Shown here one piece after another: positions 23,728 through 31,853 of a stretch of DNA of 64,000 bases. A program made the translations under genes and the position numbers. This DNA comes from Pararobbsia alpina_A. Its GTDB lineage: Bacteria > Pseudomonadota > Gammaproteobacteria > Burkholderiales > Burkholderiaceae. The notes beneath the pieces were generated by a model. That model saw nothing but the letters and a program-made list of their open reading frames with translations, was not told where the DNA came from and searched no databases. The stretch lies in contig NZ_OZ221288.1 of NCBI RefSeq assembly GCF_965118125.1, positions 1,364,001-1,428,000 of the forward strand, written 5' to 3'. The stretch's first letter is position 1. Each line of letters starts with the position of its first letter.

Positions 23728-24095
23728 GCCGCGCGACGCGTACTGTCGGGTCAGTGTCGCGACGCATGAACTGCAGCAGGGTAATTTCCCTGAACCGCAC
23801 CCCCCATCTCCGCGAATCCCCTTCTTTGCCAGCTCAAAGGCGAGTTGGCCCTAACCGAAACTGAACGACCGACGTCGCATACGCTTGACCAACACGGTGT
23901 CGCCATTGCGTCTCTACGTGTTGAGCTAGTGCATGTTCGCGCACGTCGCACGCCCCCCTCGACGGTATTGCTCGACCGGGTCGGTTCGATCTGCATCCGC
24001 AATTGAGACGCGCGCTGAAAATGCGCGTCGACGCGGCAACACATGACGCCATGGCGTCTTCACGCGAACGCATATAGATCTCGCAAGGAACCATT
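23728..24095. other. intergenic region upstream of infA
   Basis: A 368-base stretch in which I see no convincing coding sequence. Open frames here are short and low in quality. The right end carries the infA ribosome-binding site AAGGAA (24085-24090). A promoter for infA should lie within this stretch but no clean -35/-10 pair stands out. Confidence 0.4.
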
Positions 24096-24362
24096 TTGCC
24101 AAAAGAAGAACTGCTGGAACTCGAAGGAATCGTCGATGAGGTGCTTCCCGACAGCAAATATCGGGTGACCCTCGATAACGGAATTGTCGTCGGCGCGTAC
24201 GCATCAGGCCGGATGCGCAAGCATCACATTCGCATTCTCGCAGGTGATCGCGTAACGCTTGAGCTCTCGTTGTACGACTTGACGAAAGGTCGAATCAATT
24301 TTCGCCACAAGGACACCAAGAGTCCGGGTCGTGATGTGATTGCTTCGAGCCAGCGTCGGTAG
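24096..24362 (+). CDS. infA: translation initiation factor IF-1 (paralogue)
   Basis: An 88-residue IF-1 with the OB-fold hallmarks LELEGIVDEVLPDSKYRVTLDNGIVVGAYASGRMRKHHIRILAGDRVTLELSLYDLTKGRINFRHK. IF-1 binds the ribosomal A site and helps subunit joining during initiation. The usual IF-1 is about 72 residues, so this one has a basic C-terminal extension (DTKSPGRDVIASSQRR). The start is TTG, 5 bases after AAGGAA. It stands outside any ribosomal-protein operon, near a cold-shock gene. It is probably the second, accessory IF-1 known in Burkholderia-type genomes, perhaps used in the cold (inference). Confidence 0.9.
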   Translation: MPKEELLELEGIVDEVLPDSKYRVTLDNGIVVGAYASGRMRKHHIRILAGDRVTLELSLYDLTKGRINFRHKDTKSPGRDVIASSQRR

Positions 24363-24626
24363 CTTTCTCGAGGAGCACAACTGCGCGCTTATTCAACGCC
24401 GCGTTCACTTCGTGACTTCTGCTTCATCGCACCGAGTGCCGCGTTCGCCGATCACGATGCCGAAGCTTGTCTTGTACGGACTAGTCTCGGCGGCAAGATC
24501 GCGGACACCATGCCGCCGAGTAACCACGTCCTCGGTGGCGCGACGCCATGGCATTGCGTAAGGAACACGGGGCTGGGAAGCCGCCAGTCCTCCGACGTTT
24601 ATGCTTGGCCAATTTGGAGAATCCTG

Positions 24627-24914
24627 ATGCCCAATCTGCATCAATATCGTGGGCTAGAGATCACCCTTCTGATTTATCGGCACACCGCATTCGTGCCAGG
24701 TCGTGCACGTAACGATGATCAGGGGTTCGACGCCGCGGTTCAGATTCGTGAACGACTCGCGTCGGCAATCGAGCCGCGAAGTCGCGTGTTCAAACTGAAC
24801 GCCGAAGTCCCGTTTCGATCCGTCGGGGACGCGAATCGCGCTTCGAAACTCTATGCCGAAGGGCTGATCGACGCGTGCCCCCCAAATCGAACCGTCTTCG
24901 ATATAGATACGTGA
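24627..24914 (+). CDS. small conserved-looking hypothetical protein, 95 aa
   Basis: I do not recognise a named family. The protein starts MPNLHQYRGLEITLLIYRHT and ends CPPNRTVFDIDT, with balanced composition and no membrane segment. The ATG at 24627 is chosen because GGAGA lies 6 bases upstream; the open frame continues upstream but with poor sequence. The Q-Y-R-G-L opening is reminiscent of the QQYNGYLVQP opening of the small protein at 25805. Both flank the cold-shock gene, so they may belong to the small Burkholderia-specific proteins that accompany csp genes (inference). Confidence 0.6.
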   Translation: MPNLHQYRGLEITLLIYRHTAFVPGRARNDDQGFDAAVQIRERLASAIEPRSRVFKLNAEVPFRSVGDANRASKLYAEGLIDACPPNRTVFDIDT

Positions 24915-25340
24915 AGCTGGGGAGATGGGTCGGCTAACGTAGTGTGCGATACGCACATGCAGGAGGAAGCAAGGGCGCAGCCGCAACAGAGGCACGAGTT
25001 GCAATGACTGCGAGCACCAGCACATGCCAATCTGTGGCACGGAATGCCGTCCTGTATCCGCGAGCCCGGGCGCGCGGTTCCTCGCTTAATGCCTGGAGGG
25101 CAAAGGCAGTGGACTTCGGCCATTCGTACTCAGGCCGAATACACCGTTGACGTGATGCGTTACAAGATAGGGGTTGACGCCGATTCATCTGTAACGTACT
25201 GTGTTTTGGAATCCTCAAGAAGTCCGATTGCTGTTCATCAATTACTCGCTCGTTAGCGGTATTCGCTGTCCTCTCCCTCCTTGATGTTTCACACATGCTC
25301 GCATAGAGCGAACTCCTTCTATTTTTTCAAGGTTATTTTT
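24915..25340. other. intergenic region and long leader before the cold-shock gene
   Basis: A 426-base stretch with no convincing gene. The last 130 bases are pyrimidine- and T-rich and probably form the long untranslated leader typical of cspA messages. A candidate promoter lies at 25174-25202. The left 250 bases show nothing I can name. Confidence 0.45.
25174..25202 (+). promoter_or_regulatory. candidate promoter of the cold-shock gene
   Basis: TTGACG (25174-25179) is followed after 17 bases by TACTGT (25197-25202). The -35 box is strong and the -10 weak. Transcription from here would give a leader of about 130 bases before the ATG at 25341, consistent with cspA-type leaders that fold as thermosensors. 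The promoter is a visual match only. Confidence 0.35.
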
Positions 25341-25544
25341 ATGGATACCGGTACCGTTAAGTGGTTTAACGAGACGAAAGGCTTCGGCTTCATCACGCCC
25401 GACAACGGCGGCGACGACTTGTTCGCGCATTTCTCCGAGATCAAGAGCGATGGCTTCAAAACGCTGGCCGAAAACCAGAAGGTAAGCTTCGAAACGAAGC
25501 GAGGCCCCAAGGGTCTGCAGGCAGCCAATATCAAGCCGTTGTGA
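25341..25544 (+). CDS. cspA: cold-shock protein (CspA family)
   Basis: A 67-residue single cold-shock domain: GTVKWFNETKGFGFITPDNGGDDLFAHFSEI, with the RNA-binding motifs RNP1 (KGFGFI) and RNP2 (DLFAHF), and the C-terminal QAANIKPL. Such proteins bind single-stranded RNA and act as chaperones of messages after temperature downshift or other stress. The ATG at 25341 is preceded by AAGG and a T-run. The length is normal for the family. The long upstream leader is consistent with post-transcriptional control. Confidence 0.96.
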   Translation: MDTGTVKWFNETKGFGFITPDNGGDDLFAHFSEIKSDGFKTLAENQKVSFETKRGPKGLQAANIKPL

Positions 25545-25804
25545 ACTGAACGGTCTGGCACTCCCTCGGAATGACAGACCGAGTAGCACTCCCGCCAAGT
25601 TTTTGTCTCTCCAAGTAAGCGCGGTCGCCGCTCGTTGGCGTTGCCTCGAGCAGGTGGCTGCGATACGTCTCGTTGTGCCTCGTTTCTTCCGCTGACTTAA
25701 GCGTCGTTCGCCTTCGACCGTAGATCCATTCGGGTCGAGAATCGGTTAGTCCGCGCACGTGAATCTTCCGTACCACACACGAGACATCCATATGACTATT
25801 TGAA

Positions 25805-26029
25805 ATGCAGAACGTACACATCCAACAATACAACGGCTACCTCGTCCAACCGACGACGCATCGTTTGCCTGACGGCAGTTTTTCGTCCAATTTGCTACTT
25901 GAGCGCATTGGTAGCCCACAAGGCGAAGGCCATTTCTCCTTCTTCTCGCTTGACTACCACGAGAGTGAGGAAGACGCGTTGCAACACTCAGCCCGCTGGG
26001 GCCGCAACTGGGTCGACACGCGCGGTTGA
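25805..26029 (+). CDS. small hypothetical protein, 74 aa, cold-shock neighbour
   Basis: A 74-residue cytoplasmic protein starting MQNVHIQQYNGYLVQPTTHRL and ending WGRNWVDTRG. Composition and the regular spacing of aromatics (FFSLDYHE, WGRNWVD) look like a genuine small fold. It matches my recollection of a Burkholderia-restricted small family (possibly DUF6566) that often lies near csp genes, but I cannot verify this. The ribosome-binding site is weak. It lies 260 bases downstream of cspA on the same strand. Confidence 0.65.
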   Translation: MQNVHIQQYNGYLVQPTTHRLPDGSFSSNLLLERIGSPQGEGHFSFFSLDYHESEEDALQHSARWGRNWVDTRG

Positions 26030-26260
26030 ATCCGCAATCAACTTCAGCCAGTCGTAGTCGCTCGTTCGCGATCGGAAGCGGACGGCCGATGCAGTGAAGT
26101 CGCGCGATGCCTGGCTCTGGGTTACCTGGTCCGACACGACGTTGTGTACCGGGGCTGCTAGACTCAGGTGCCCGCGCGGACAGTGCCTTCAGTAGCCATC
26201 GCTACACGACGTCGGCCTCCCTACGTGCGCGACACCATTACAGATCGGCGGCAAAGGACT

Positions 26261-27010
26261 ATGTTGATTCGAAGATCTATACGTCTGGCATTGACGCTCT
26301 CAGCAGCGTGTCTGGCATCCGCATGTGCGATTGCCGCGATCGCCGCTCCTCTCGACGGCGAATACGTGTACACCCCGGCCGGACACGCGAGTGGCACGCT
26401 CTCCATCTCCGGCGGTAAATTCACGATCAGCACCGTGGGCAGCAATTGCCATTCTTGCGACGTGCAAGGCAAGCTCGACGGCAATCACGGCATTGCAGGC
26501 GACGCCGACCAAACCTGTCGCATCACGTTCTCCGATGATCACGGCACGCTAAAGCTCGATTCAGGTAACTCGGACGCCTGCCGCTCGTTTTGCGGCGCAC
26601 GCGCGATGTTCGACGGCCAGTATCAGAAGGCGCCGCAGGCTTGCTCCGATCATTCACGATCCTCGCGACTGAAACAGGCTCGCGGACAATACGGCGCAAA
26701 GAATTTCACTGCGGCCGCAACGAGCTATCAGTCCCTGCTGGATCAATGCTCGACGTTCATGGACTGGATAGAAGCGGATCGCGTGCGCAGCGAACTCGCG
26801 CTCACGCAGTACCACATGGGTGACAACGCGCAATGTCTGTCGACGCTTGCACCGACAAGAGCGATCGAGAATCAAAGCAACGGCGGCGACGATAGCGACG
26901 GCACTTTTGGCCTGCCGCCGTGCGATGCCGAGAACTATCAGTCGACTGGCAAAGCCATTCTCCACAACGCCGCACTCTGCAAGGGCACAGCGCAGCAAGT
27001 GGCGAAGTGA
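26261..27010 (+). CDS. exported hypothetical protein, cysteine-rich, 249 aa
   Basis: A secreted protein with an N-terminal signal peptide (LALTLSAACLASACAIAAIAA, cut before APLDGEYVYTP). The first half looks like a small beta domain (GTLSISGGKFTISTVGSNCHSCDVQGKLDG). The second half is helical and ends with a cluster of cysteines. About ten cysteines remain after the signal, suggesting disulfides in the periplasm. I do not recognise a family. The ATG at 26261 is chosen because AAAGGA precedes it and the signal peptide starts there; the frame upstream is poor. It is convergent, edge to edge, with the next gene. Confidence 0.72.
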   Translation: MLIRRSIRLALTLSAACLASACAIAAIAAPLDGEYVYTPAGHASGTLSISGGKFTISTVGSNCHSCDVQGKLDGNHGIAGDADQTCRITFSDDHGTLKLDSGNSDACRSFCGARAMFDGQYQKAPQACSDHSRSSRLKQARGQYGAKNFTAAATSYQSLLDQCSTFMDWIEADRVRSELALTQYHMGDNAQCLSTLAPTRAIENQSNGGDDSDGTFGLPPCDAENYQSTGKAILHNAALCKGTAQQVAK

Positions 27011-27334
27011 TCAGCCTCTCTTTCTGTTGTGTGCCAGGAGCTCGGACTTCGGCATGAATGGATAGGGCAACACCGTGTTCCAGTCCTTGTTCCCGACGGG
27101 TACGTAGAGCAGCCGTTGCGCCAACGCCTCCGAGGCGAGCTCGAATACGGTGAGCTCGTGCCCCGCGTCCCGTTTTGCCTGCGCATTGCGCATCGCTTCT
27201 TCGCAAAAGATCACAATGGCATCGGACAGGTACTGTTCCTCGGTCTGGTTTTCCGGGCGCCATGAGCCAGCCTTGTGCAACTGCTTGCAAGCAGCTTGAA
27301 ACCTTTGTTCAATCAGCTCCAGATCGGTCTGCAT
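27011..27334 (-). CDS. small hypothetical protein divergent from the His-rich exporter
   Basis: A 107-residue soluble, helical protein (MQTDLELIEQRFQAACKQLH, later YLSDAIVIFCEEAMRNAQAKRDAGHELTVFELASEALAQRLLYVP). No family is recognised. The ATG at 27334 is chosen because GGAG lies 5 bases upstream. Only 13 bases separate this start codon from that of the divergent exporter gene, so their ribosome-binding sites overlap and each promoter must lie inside the other gene or its leader. That suggests linked regulation (inference). Confidence 0.65.
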   Translation of the reverse strand: MQTDLELIEQRFQAACKQLHKAGSWRPENQTEEQYLSDAIVIFCEEAMRNAQAKRDAGHELTVFELASEALAQRLLYVPVGNKDWNTVLPYPFMPKSELLAHNRKRG

Positions 27335-27347
27335 AGTCACTCCATCC

Positions 27348-28406
27348 ATGAATGCTCGTCTCGGTGCAATCTCCACGGCTCTCGCCGCAGCTGCCCTGTT
27401 CGGCGCTGCGACTCCGCTCGCAAAGGCGCTTCTCGGCGCCATGTCACCGTTCATGGTCGCGGGACTGTTCTATCTGGGTAGCGGAATCGGACTGGGCATT
27501 GCGATCATCGTGCGCAATTTGTGGGCCTCGAACACGAGAGAGGTCACTCAACGGATCAGCAAGGGCGAAGTTCCGTGGCTTCTCGGAGCGATTGCGGCCG
27601 GTGGCGTCGCGGGCCCAGCCCTGCTGATGCTCGGTTTGTCGACCACACCCGCGGCGACCAGCTCACTCTTGCTGAATCTAGAAGGCGTCTTGACCGCCGT
27701 GATCGCATGGGTCGTGTTTCGCGAGAACGTCGATACGCAAATCTTTCTCGGCATGGTCGCCATCGTTGCCGGCGGCGTATTGCTGTCGTGGCAACGCGGC
27801 AGTCACGGTGTGTCGACCGGCGCAATGCTCATCATGGGCGCGTGCTTGTGCTGGGCGATTGACAACAATCTGACGCGGAAGGTGTCCGCCAACGACGCCA
27901 TGGTGATTGCAAGCCTCAAGGGGCTGATCGCCGGTCCAGTGAATTTGCTAGTTGCGCTGGCGGCCGACGCGAAGTTTCCGGCCCTAGTCACCATCGCTGG
28001 AGCGATGACGACAGGCTTCGCCGGTTACGGCGTCAGCCTCGTGCTGTTTGTCGTCGCGCTTCGCAACCTGGGCACTGCCCGCACGGGCGCTTATTTCTCC
28101 GTGGCCCCGTTGTTCGGCGTGGCACTCTCATTGATCCTGTGGCCCGAGCTTCCGCATCCATCGTTCTGGATCGCCACGGGACTCATGGCAATCGGCGTCT
28201 GGTTGCACGTTCGGGAACGTCACGAACACGTGCATCTCCATGAACGCCTCGAGCACACCCATCGACACCGCCACGACGAACACCATCAGCACGAGCACGA
28301 CTTTCCTTACTCGGGCGTAGAGCCTCATACCCACGCACACGTCCATTTGCCCATCACGCATTCGCACGCGCATTTCCCCGACGTACATCATCGACACCCG
28401 CATTGA
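27348..28406 (+). CDS. EamA/DMT family transporter with histidine-rich C-terminal tail
   Basis: A 352-residue DMT transporter with ten predicted helices forming two EamA repeats (for example LAAAALFGAATPLAKALLGAMSPF and VFRENVDTQIFLGMVAIVAGGVLLSW). EamA proteins usually export small metabolites. The last 64 residues (289-352) form a hydrophilic tail with 23 histidines, many in HxH pairs, plus Asp and Glu. Such tails bind Zn, Ni, Co or Cu, so this transporter may sense or export a metal or metal chelate (inference). The 3' end encodes this tail without loss of frame. A hairpin follows at 28412-28435. Confidence 0.85.
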   Translation: MNARLGAISTALAAAALFGAATPLAKALLGAMSPFMVAGLFYLGSGIGLGIAIIVRNLWASNTREVTQRISKGEVPWLLGAIAAGGVAGPALLMLGLSTTPAATSSLLLNLEGVLTAVIAWVVFRENVDTQIFLGMVAIVAGGVLLSWQRGSHGVSTGAMLIMGACLCWAIDNNLTRKVSANDAMVIASLKGLIAGPVNLLVALAADAKFPALVTIAGAMTTGFAGYGVSLVLFVVALRNLGTARTGAYFSVAPLFGVALSLILWPELPHPSFWIATGLMAIGVWLHVRERHEHVHLHERLEHTHRHRHDEHHQHEHDFPYSGVEPHTHAHVHLPITHSHAHFPDVHHRHPH

Positions 28407-28723
28407 ACGAAGGCGCGATTCGACATGGTCGCGCCCGACGCCATCACCCCGGCAACGTCAGAACGCGACTGAATGGATATTCACGCGCCCGCTTAAATCA
28501 TTCTTATATCATTCATTTCCGTAAATAGTGAATTTCCAATAAAGCGATTAATCAATCTAAATTAACAAATACCACCGCGCGATCACAAAGAAAATACCCG
28601 GCAGAGATAATGATTCATTGAATATCACTGTAAAGATCCTTAATACCGTGTCGATAGAGCATCTGAGCGCCGACAAGTCTTGCCCGCCCTCGCTCTTCCC
28701 GAATAACACCAACGGATCAATCC
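28407..28723. other. AT-rich intergenic region upstream of the large orphan gene
   Basis: A 317-base gap. Its left end has a hairpin after the transporter stop (28412-28435). From about 28491 to 28650 it is strikingly AT-rich compared with the rest of the window. It probably holds the promoter of the gene at 28724 and may attract H-NS-like silencers (inference). No gene is seen. Confidence 0.5.
28412..28435 (+). terminator. hairpin after the DMT transporter gene
   Basis: GGCGCGA (28412-28418) and TCGCGCC (28429-28435) form a perfect 7-base stem with a 10-base loop, starting 6 bases after the stop codon. There is no T-run, so termination efficiency is uncertain. Confidence 0.35.
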
Positions 28724-30292
28724 ATGAACGTGCTGCCCCCCGTCAACCGAGCCCTGTCACTGGAAATAGCCGCACTTGAAAATGCCGCTCGCACGGCGAA
28801 TAAAAATAATGCGGTTACGCCGCAAGGCACTACCGAAGCATCGGCTGTCTCTATCGCAACGGGATTAACGGATTCCTCGATGGCGACTTATTTATCCAAT
28901 GGTTCGCTGTCGAATGGCTTGCCAGCCATAACGTGGGCAAACTCGACTGGCGATGCCATCTCGTCGCTGATGAACAACGATTACACGTCGTCGGGCATGT
29001 CAGGTCGCTTTGCGGGTCTCGGTAGCGCGCTGCTTGATCGTTTCGAGTCGACGGGCAGTGATTATTCGCAATCCGTCAGTTACGGGCCGCCCAGCGGTGC
29101 CGGCGCCTACGCTTCGCTGGCGACGCTGCCGCAGGGAAAAATCGATCTGTCCATCAAGACCAAGAGCGGCGTAACGGTCGAGATTGAAATGGACAGCGAG
29201 AACGGCGGCCTCTCGGTCAGCATCAAGAGCAGCGGCAAACTCAGCGATAGTGAGCGCGGCGCGATCGCCAAGCTGGCCGACGGCTTTCAAAACGCGATTG
29301 ACGGTCTGAGCGGCCAGCCGCCCAAGCTCGACCTGAGCGGCTTGACGCAGTTCGATACGTCGGCAATCGCCTCTGTGAGCTTCAAGGAAGACATTTCTCA
29401 ACTTAACAGTCCGAACATCTCGGCGAGCTACGTGCAGGACAGCGCGTCGCGAACCTTGAGCATCAAAACCGGGGATGACAACACGATCAACCTCAAGGTC
29501 GACACATCCAATCCCGCGCTATGGGGAACGAGCAAGCAACGCGACGCAGCGGTGACGAGCTTGCTCAAGCAATTTGATGCGGCCAATGCAAAGGGGCACG
29601 GCGACGCTGCGCTGATGTCGATGTTCGAGCAAGGGTTCAAGCAGATGAACGAGGACTACGGCCCCGCAGCGCCGGATGCATTGCCGGGTGGGCAAGACTC
29701 ATCGTCCCTGGTGACGGGACTGGCGGACTACACCGCGTCGATTCACGACGCACCCGGAGACAATGCGGCACATCCGGGTGAGACGGACACGTTCGACTAT
29801 GACGTGTCGCAAGATACGTCACTCGACGTCGCGCCGGATGGCTCGGGTAATTCAGGTACTTCGGGTACGACTGGCTCATCCGACACCACGGGCATCACCC
29901 AGCGTCAGTCGGCGCACCTAAAGGCGAGCTTCCATCAGCTGATGACGGGTGCCGGGCTGAAGCCGATGACGACGGCAATGCAGCCGTCGAGTTACGACTT
30001 CACGCAGCTCGACGACACCGCCCAAAGCACCGTTCAACTCACCGCGGAGCGCGGCGCGCTGGTTAGCGCAACGCTCAATCAGTCGACCCATCAGACAAAG
30101 ACCGACACCAAACACCAGAACGGTGTGGTGACGACCGATGTGATGAAACCGGTCGACACCTCTTCGAAAAAGGATCTGCTATCCATACTCAAGCCGTCGA
30201 TCGATAACGGCGATGCGAAGCGAGATACGCCGGCATGGGAACTGGCGAAGACGCTCACCAACGCACTGATCCAGCTGAACGCGCAGGAGTAA
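28724..30292 (+). CDS. large hypothetical protein, 522 aa, Ser/Thr/Gly-rich
   Basis: I do not recognise a firm family. No signal peptide or membrane helix is visible. The N-terminal 130 residues are Ser/Thr/Asn-rich and AT-rich at DNA level. A central part (about 140-260) has regular beta-type sequence (GKIDLSIKTKSGVTVEIEMDS, GGLSVSIKSSGKLSDSERGAI), loosely like DUF5610-type modules. A low-complexity linker (GSGNSGTSGTTGSSDTTG, about 385-402) precedes a helical C-terminus ending in LAKTLTNALIQLNAQE. Lack of cysteine and of a Sec signal, with a flexible linker, would suit a protein exported by a non-Sec route or a surface-associated protein (inference). Confidence 0.72.
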   Translation: MNVLPPVNRALSLEIAALENAARTANKNNAVTPQGTTEASAVSIATGLTDSSMATYLSNGSLSNGLPAITWANSTGDAISSLMNNDYTSSGMSGRFAGLGSALLDRFESTGSDYSQSVSYGPPSGAGAYASLATLPQGKIDLSIKTKSGVTVEIEMDSENGGLSVSIKSSGKLSDSERGAIAKLADGFQNAIDGLSGQPPKLDLSGLTQFDTSAIASVSFKEDISQLNSPNISASYVQDSASRTLSIKTGDDNTINLKVDTSNPALWGTSKQRDAAVTSLLKQFDAANAKGHGDAALMSMFEQGFKQMNEDYGPAAPDALPGGQDSSSLVTGLADYTASIHDAPGDNAAHPGETDTFDYDVSQDTSLDVAPDGSGNSGTSGTTGSSDTTGITQRQSAHLKASFHQLMTGAGLKPMTTAMQPSSYDFTQLDDTAQSTVQLTAERGALVSATLNQSTHQTKTDTKHQNGVVTTDVMKPVDTSSKKDLLSILKPSIDNGDAKRDTPAWELAKTLTNALIQLNAQE

Positions 30293-30360
30293 TTCGCGTA
30301 AGCGATCCGCCGGTGTCCACGGCCGCCGTTACCAGGGCCGGAACACCTATGCCCACAGGA

Positions 30361-30561
30361 TTACTGACCGGACTGCGGCGCGGTAGTCGTCCCGCTCGGT
30401 GCCGATGCGGCCGTGCCCGGCTGGGCGGAAGCCGACGTGTTGCTCGTAATGCCGGGCGAGGCTGGTCCAGACCTCGCTTTGCCCGCAATTGCAACGGTCG
30501 ACACACACGACAGCGACAGCACCAACGCACAACTGACTCGAGTGACTCTGCTGATCTTCAT
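30361..30561 (-). CDS. small exported Ala/Ser/Thr/Gly-rich protein, 66 aa
   Basis: A short protein with an N-terminal signal peptide (MKISRVTRVSCALVLSLSCV, cut near AIAGKA) and a 40-residue low-complexity mature part rich in Ser, Ala, Thr, Gly and Pro. GGAG lies 7 bases before the ATG, which supports the start. No family is recognised. It is convergent with the large orphan gene at 28724. The mature part would be unstructured in the periplasm or outside. Confidence 0.55.
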   Translation of the reverse strand: MKISRVTRVSCALVLSLSCVSTVAIAGKARSGPASPGITSNTSASAQPGTAASAPSGTTTAPQSGQ

Positions 30562-30686
30562 GTTTCATCTCCGTGAACGAACGCGACGGCGGGGGGCGCG
30601 GCAACAGCCTGCGTACTACTAAACGGGCCACGACCACGCCTTATTCAAATCACCGACAGGGGCTCAATTCAGTATAGTCTTGACGC

Positions 30687-30702
30687 GTCGGAAATTTCCG
30701 AC
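30687..30702. promoter_or_regulatory. perfect 16-base palindrome, candidate ArsR operator
   Basis: GTCGGAAATTTCCGAC is a perfect palindrome located 13 bases before the start codon of the ArsR-type regulator. Its position, over the expected promoter or start site, is right for autorepression. The binding protein is inferred. Confidence 0.6.
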
Positions 30703-30715
30703 ATATAGTGAACGC

Positions 30716-31030
30716 ATGGCTGATAACGACCTTTTCGCCGCGCTCGCGAACCCGACGCGGCGGCGCATCCTCGAGATGCTCCGTCAGCGGCCGCATGTGG
30801 CGGGCGAAATTGCTGCGTCGTTTGACGTGAACCGTCCCGCTATTTCCGAGCACTTGCAGGTATTGCGCCTGGCTGGCCTCACGACCGAGGTCTCGCGAGG
30901 CCGGGAGCGGGTCTACCACCTGAACGCAGCGCGATTGCAAGAGCTCGCCGAGTGGCTGCACCCGTTTGAACAGTACTGGGCACAGCGTCTCGATGCGCTG
31001 ACTGACGTTCTCAACAAAGACTCGACATGA
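30716..31030 (+). CDS. ArsR family winged-helix regulator
   Basis: A 104-residue ArsR-type repressor: DLFAALANPTRRRILEMLRQRPHVAGEIAASFDVNRPAISEHLQVLRLAGLTTEVSRGRERVYHLNA. No cysteine metal site (such as CxC) is visible, so it belongs to the non-metal branch that often partners SRPBCC proteins. The ATG at 30716 follows the perfect palindrome at 30687-30702. Its stop overlaps the start of the SRPBCC gene by 4 bases (ATGA), so the two are coupled. Confidence 0.93.
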   Translation: MADNDLFAALANPTRRRILEMLRQRPHVAGEIAASFDVNRPAISEHLQVLRLAGLTTEVSRGRERVYHLNAARLQELAEWLHPFEQYWAQRLDALTDVLNKDST

Positions 31031-31428
31031 TCGAACCCGGCATCATCCAGCTGACGCGCTTCATCCCTCACCCACCCGAAAAGGTGTGGGCGGCGCTGAC
31101 AGATCCCGTGATCCACGCGCGATGGTGGGCCGCCGGCGACATCCGCGCTGTGGTGGGACACACGTTCACGCTCGACATGGGCCAGTGGGGTCAGCAACCC
31201 TGCGAAGTCATTGCCGCTGAGGCGCCAAAGCTGCTTTCTTATTCGTTTGCGCCCGGCACGCTCAACACGACGATTACATGGCGACTGACGCCCGAGGGCG
31301 ACGGCACGCGGTTATCGCTCGAGCACAAGGGCTTTGATATGGATTCGCCGCTAGGCAAAACGGCGTTCAACGGTATGGGGAATGGATGGCCAGGCGTCTT
31401 GACGCGCCTTTCAGAGGTCGTGGCCTAG
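31027..31428 (+). CDS. SRPBCC/AHSA1-type protein
   Basis: A 133-residue START-like protein of the AHSA1 (activator of Hsp90 ATPase homologue 1-like) group: IQLTRFIPHPPEKVWAALTDPVIHARWWA, then TTITWRLTPEGDGTRLSLEHKGF. These form a helix-grip fold with a hydrophobic cavity and occur widely as the second gene of ArsR-SRPBCC pairs; ligands are mostly unknown. It overlaps the ArsR gene by 4 bases. The 3' end contains a direct duplication of GTGGCCTA around the stop codon. It is convergent with the DoxX-like gene 8 bases away. Confidence 0.9.
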   Translation: MIEPGIIQLTRFIPHPPEKVWAALTDPVIHARWWAAGDIRAVVGHTFTLDMGQWGQQPCEVIAAEAPKLLSYSFAPGTLNTTITWRLTPEGDGTRLSLEHKGFDMDSPLGKTAFNGMGNGWPGVLTRLSEVVA

Positions 31429-31436
31429 ACCGTGGC

Positions 31437-31805
31437 CTAAACCAGCCCCGATGATGCGTGCCAGCCCAGTACGAGCAACGCAACGAACACCCCGATCGGG
31501 GCGAGATGCGAAAACTCGCGATGACGCAAGATGGTCAAGGTCGCTGCGACAACGACGAAGGCAGCAAGGAACAGACCCCACTCACGCGTGTGGGGTAACG
31601 TCACCATCAAGGCGGCCGTCAACTCCAACGCGCCGGTGACATAGCACCACCAACGCGGATAGCCCCAGTGGACGAAGCCGTCTTTCGTAGCCGGCCTGCC
31701 GAGCACATTGAACACGCCTGCGCCGCATAGCGCGACCACCAGCGGCCAGAAGGAAAGGATATTCAGCACGAGAATCACGCTTGAGAGTCGAGAAGGGTCA
31801 TGCAC
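31437..31805 (-). CDS. DoxX family membrane protein
   Basis: A 122-residue protein with four predicted membrane helices (ILVLNILSFWPLVVALCGAGVFNVLG, WWCYVTGALELTAALMVTLP, WGLFLAAFVVVAATLTIL, HLAPIGVFVALLVLGWHA). The length and the ALELTAAL motif fit DoxX-like proteins, small membrane proteins linked to redox stress. The only plausible start is GTG at 31805. It lies just downstream of the epimerase gene on the same strand (48 bases), so both may form one transcript. Confidence 0.8.
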   Translation of the reverse strand: MHDPSRLSSVILVLNILSFWPLVVALCGAGVFNVLGRPATKDGFVHWGYPRWWCYVTGALELTAALMVTLPHTREWGLFLAAFVVVAATLTILRHREFSHLAPIGVFVALLVLGWHASSGLV

Positions 31806-31853
31806 GATCGACGCCCGACCTGAGGGTCGACGGCGCCGAGTGCCCTAAGCTGC

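Noticed and set aside
24934..25296. 120-codon minus-strand frame before cspA
   Set aside because: Arg/Ala-rich with no ribosome-binding site and would cover the cspA promoter and leader; likely chance.
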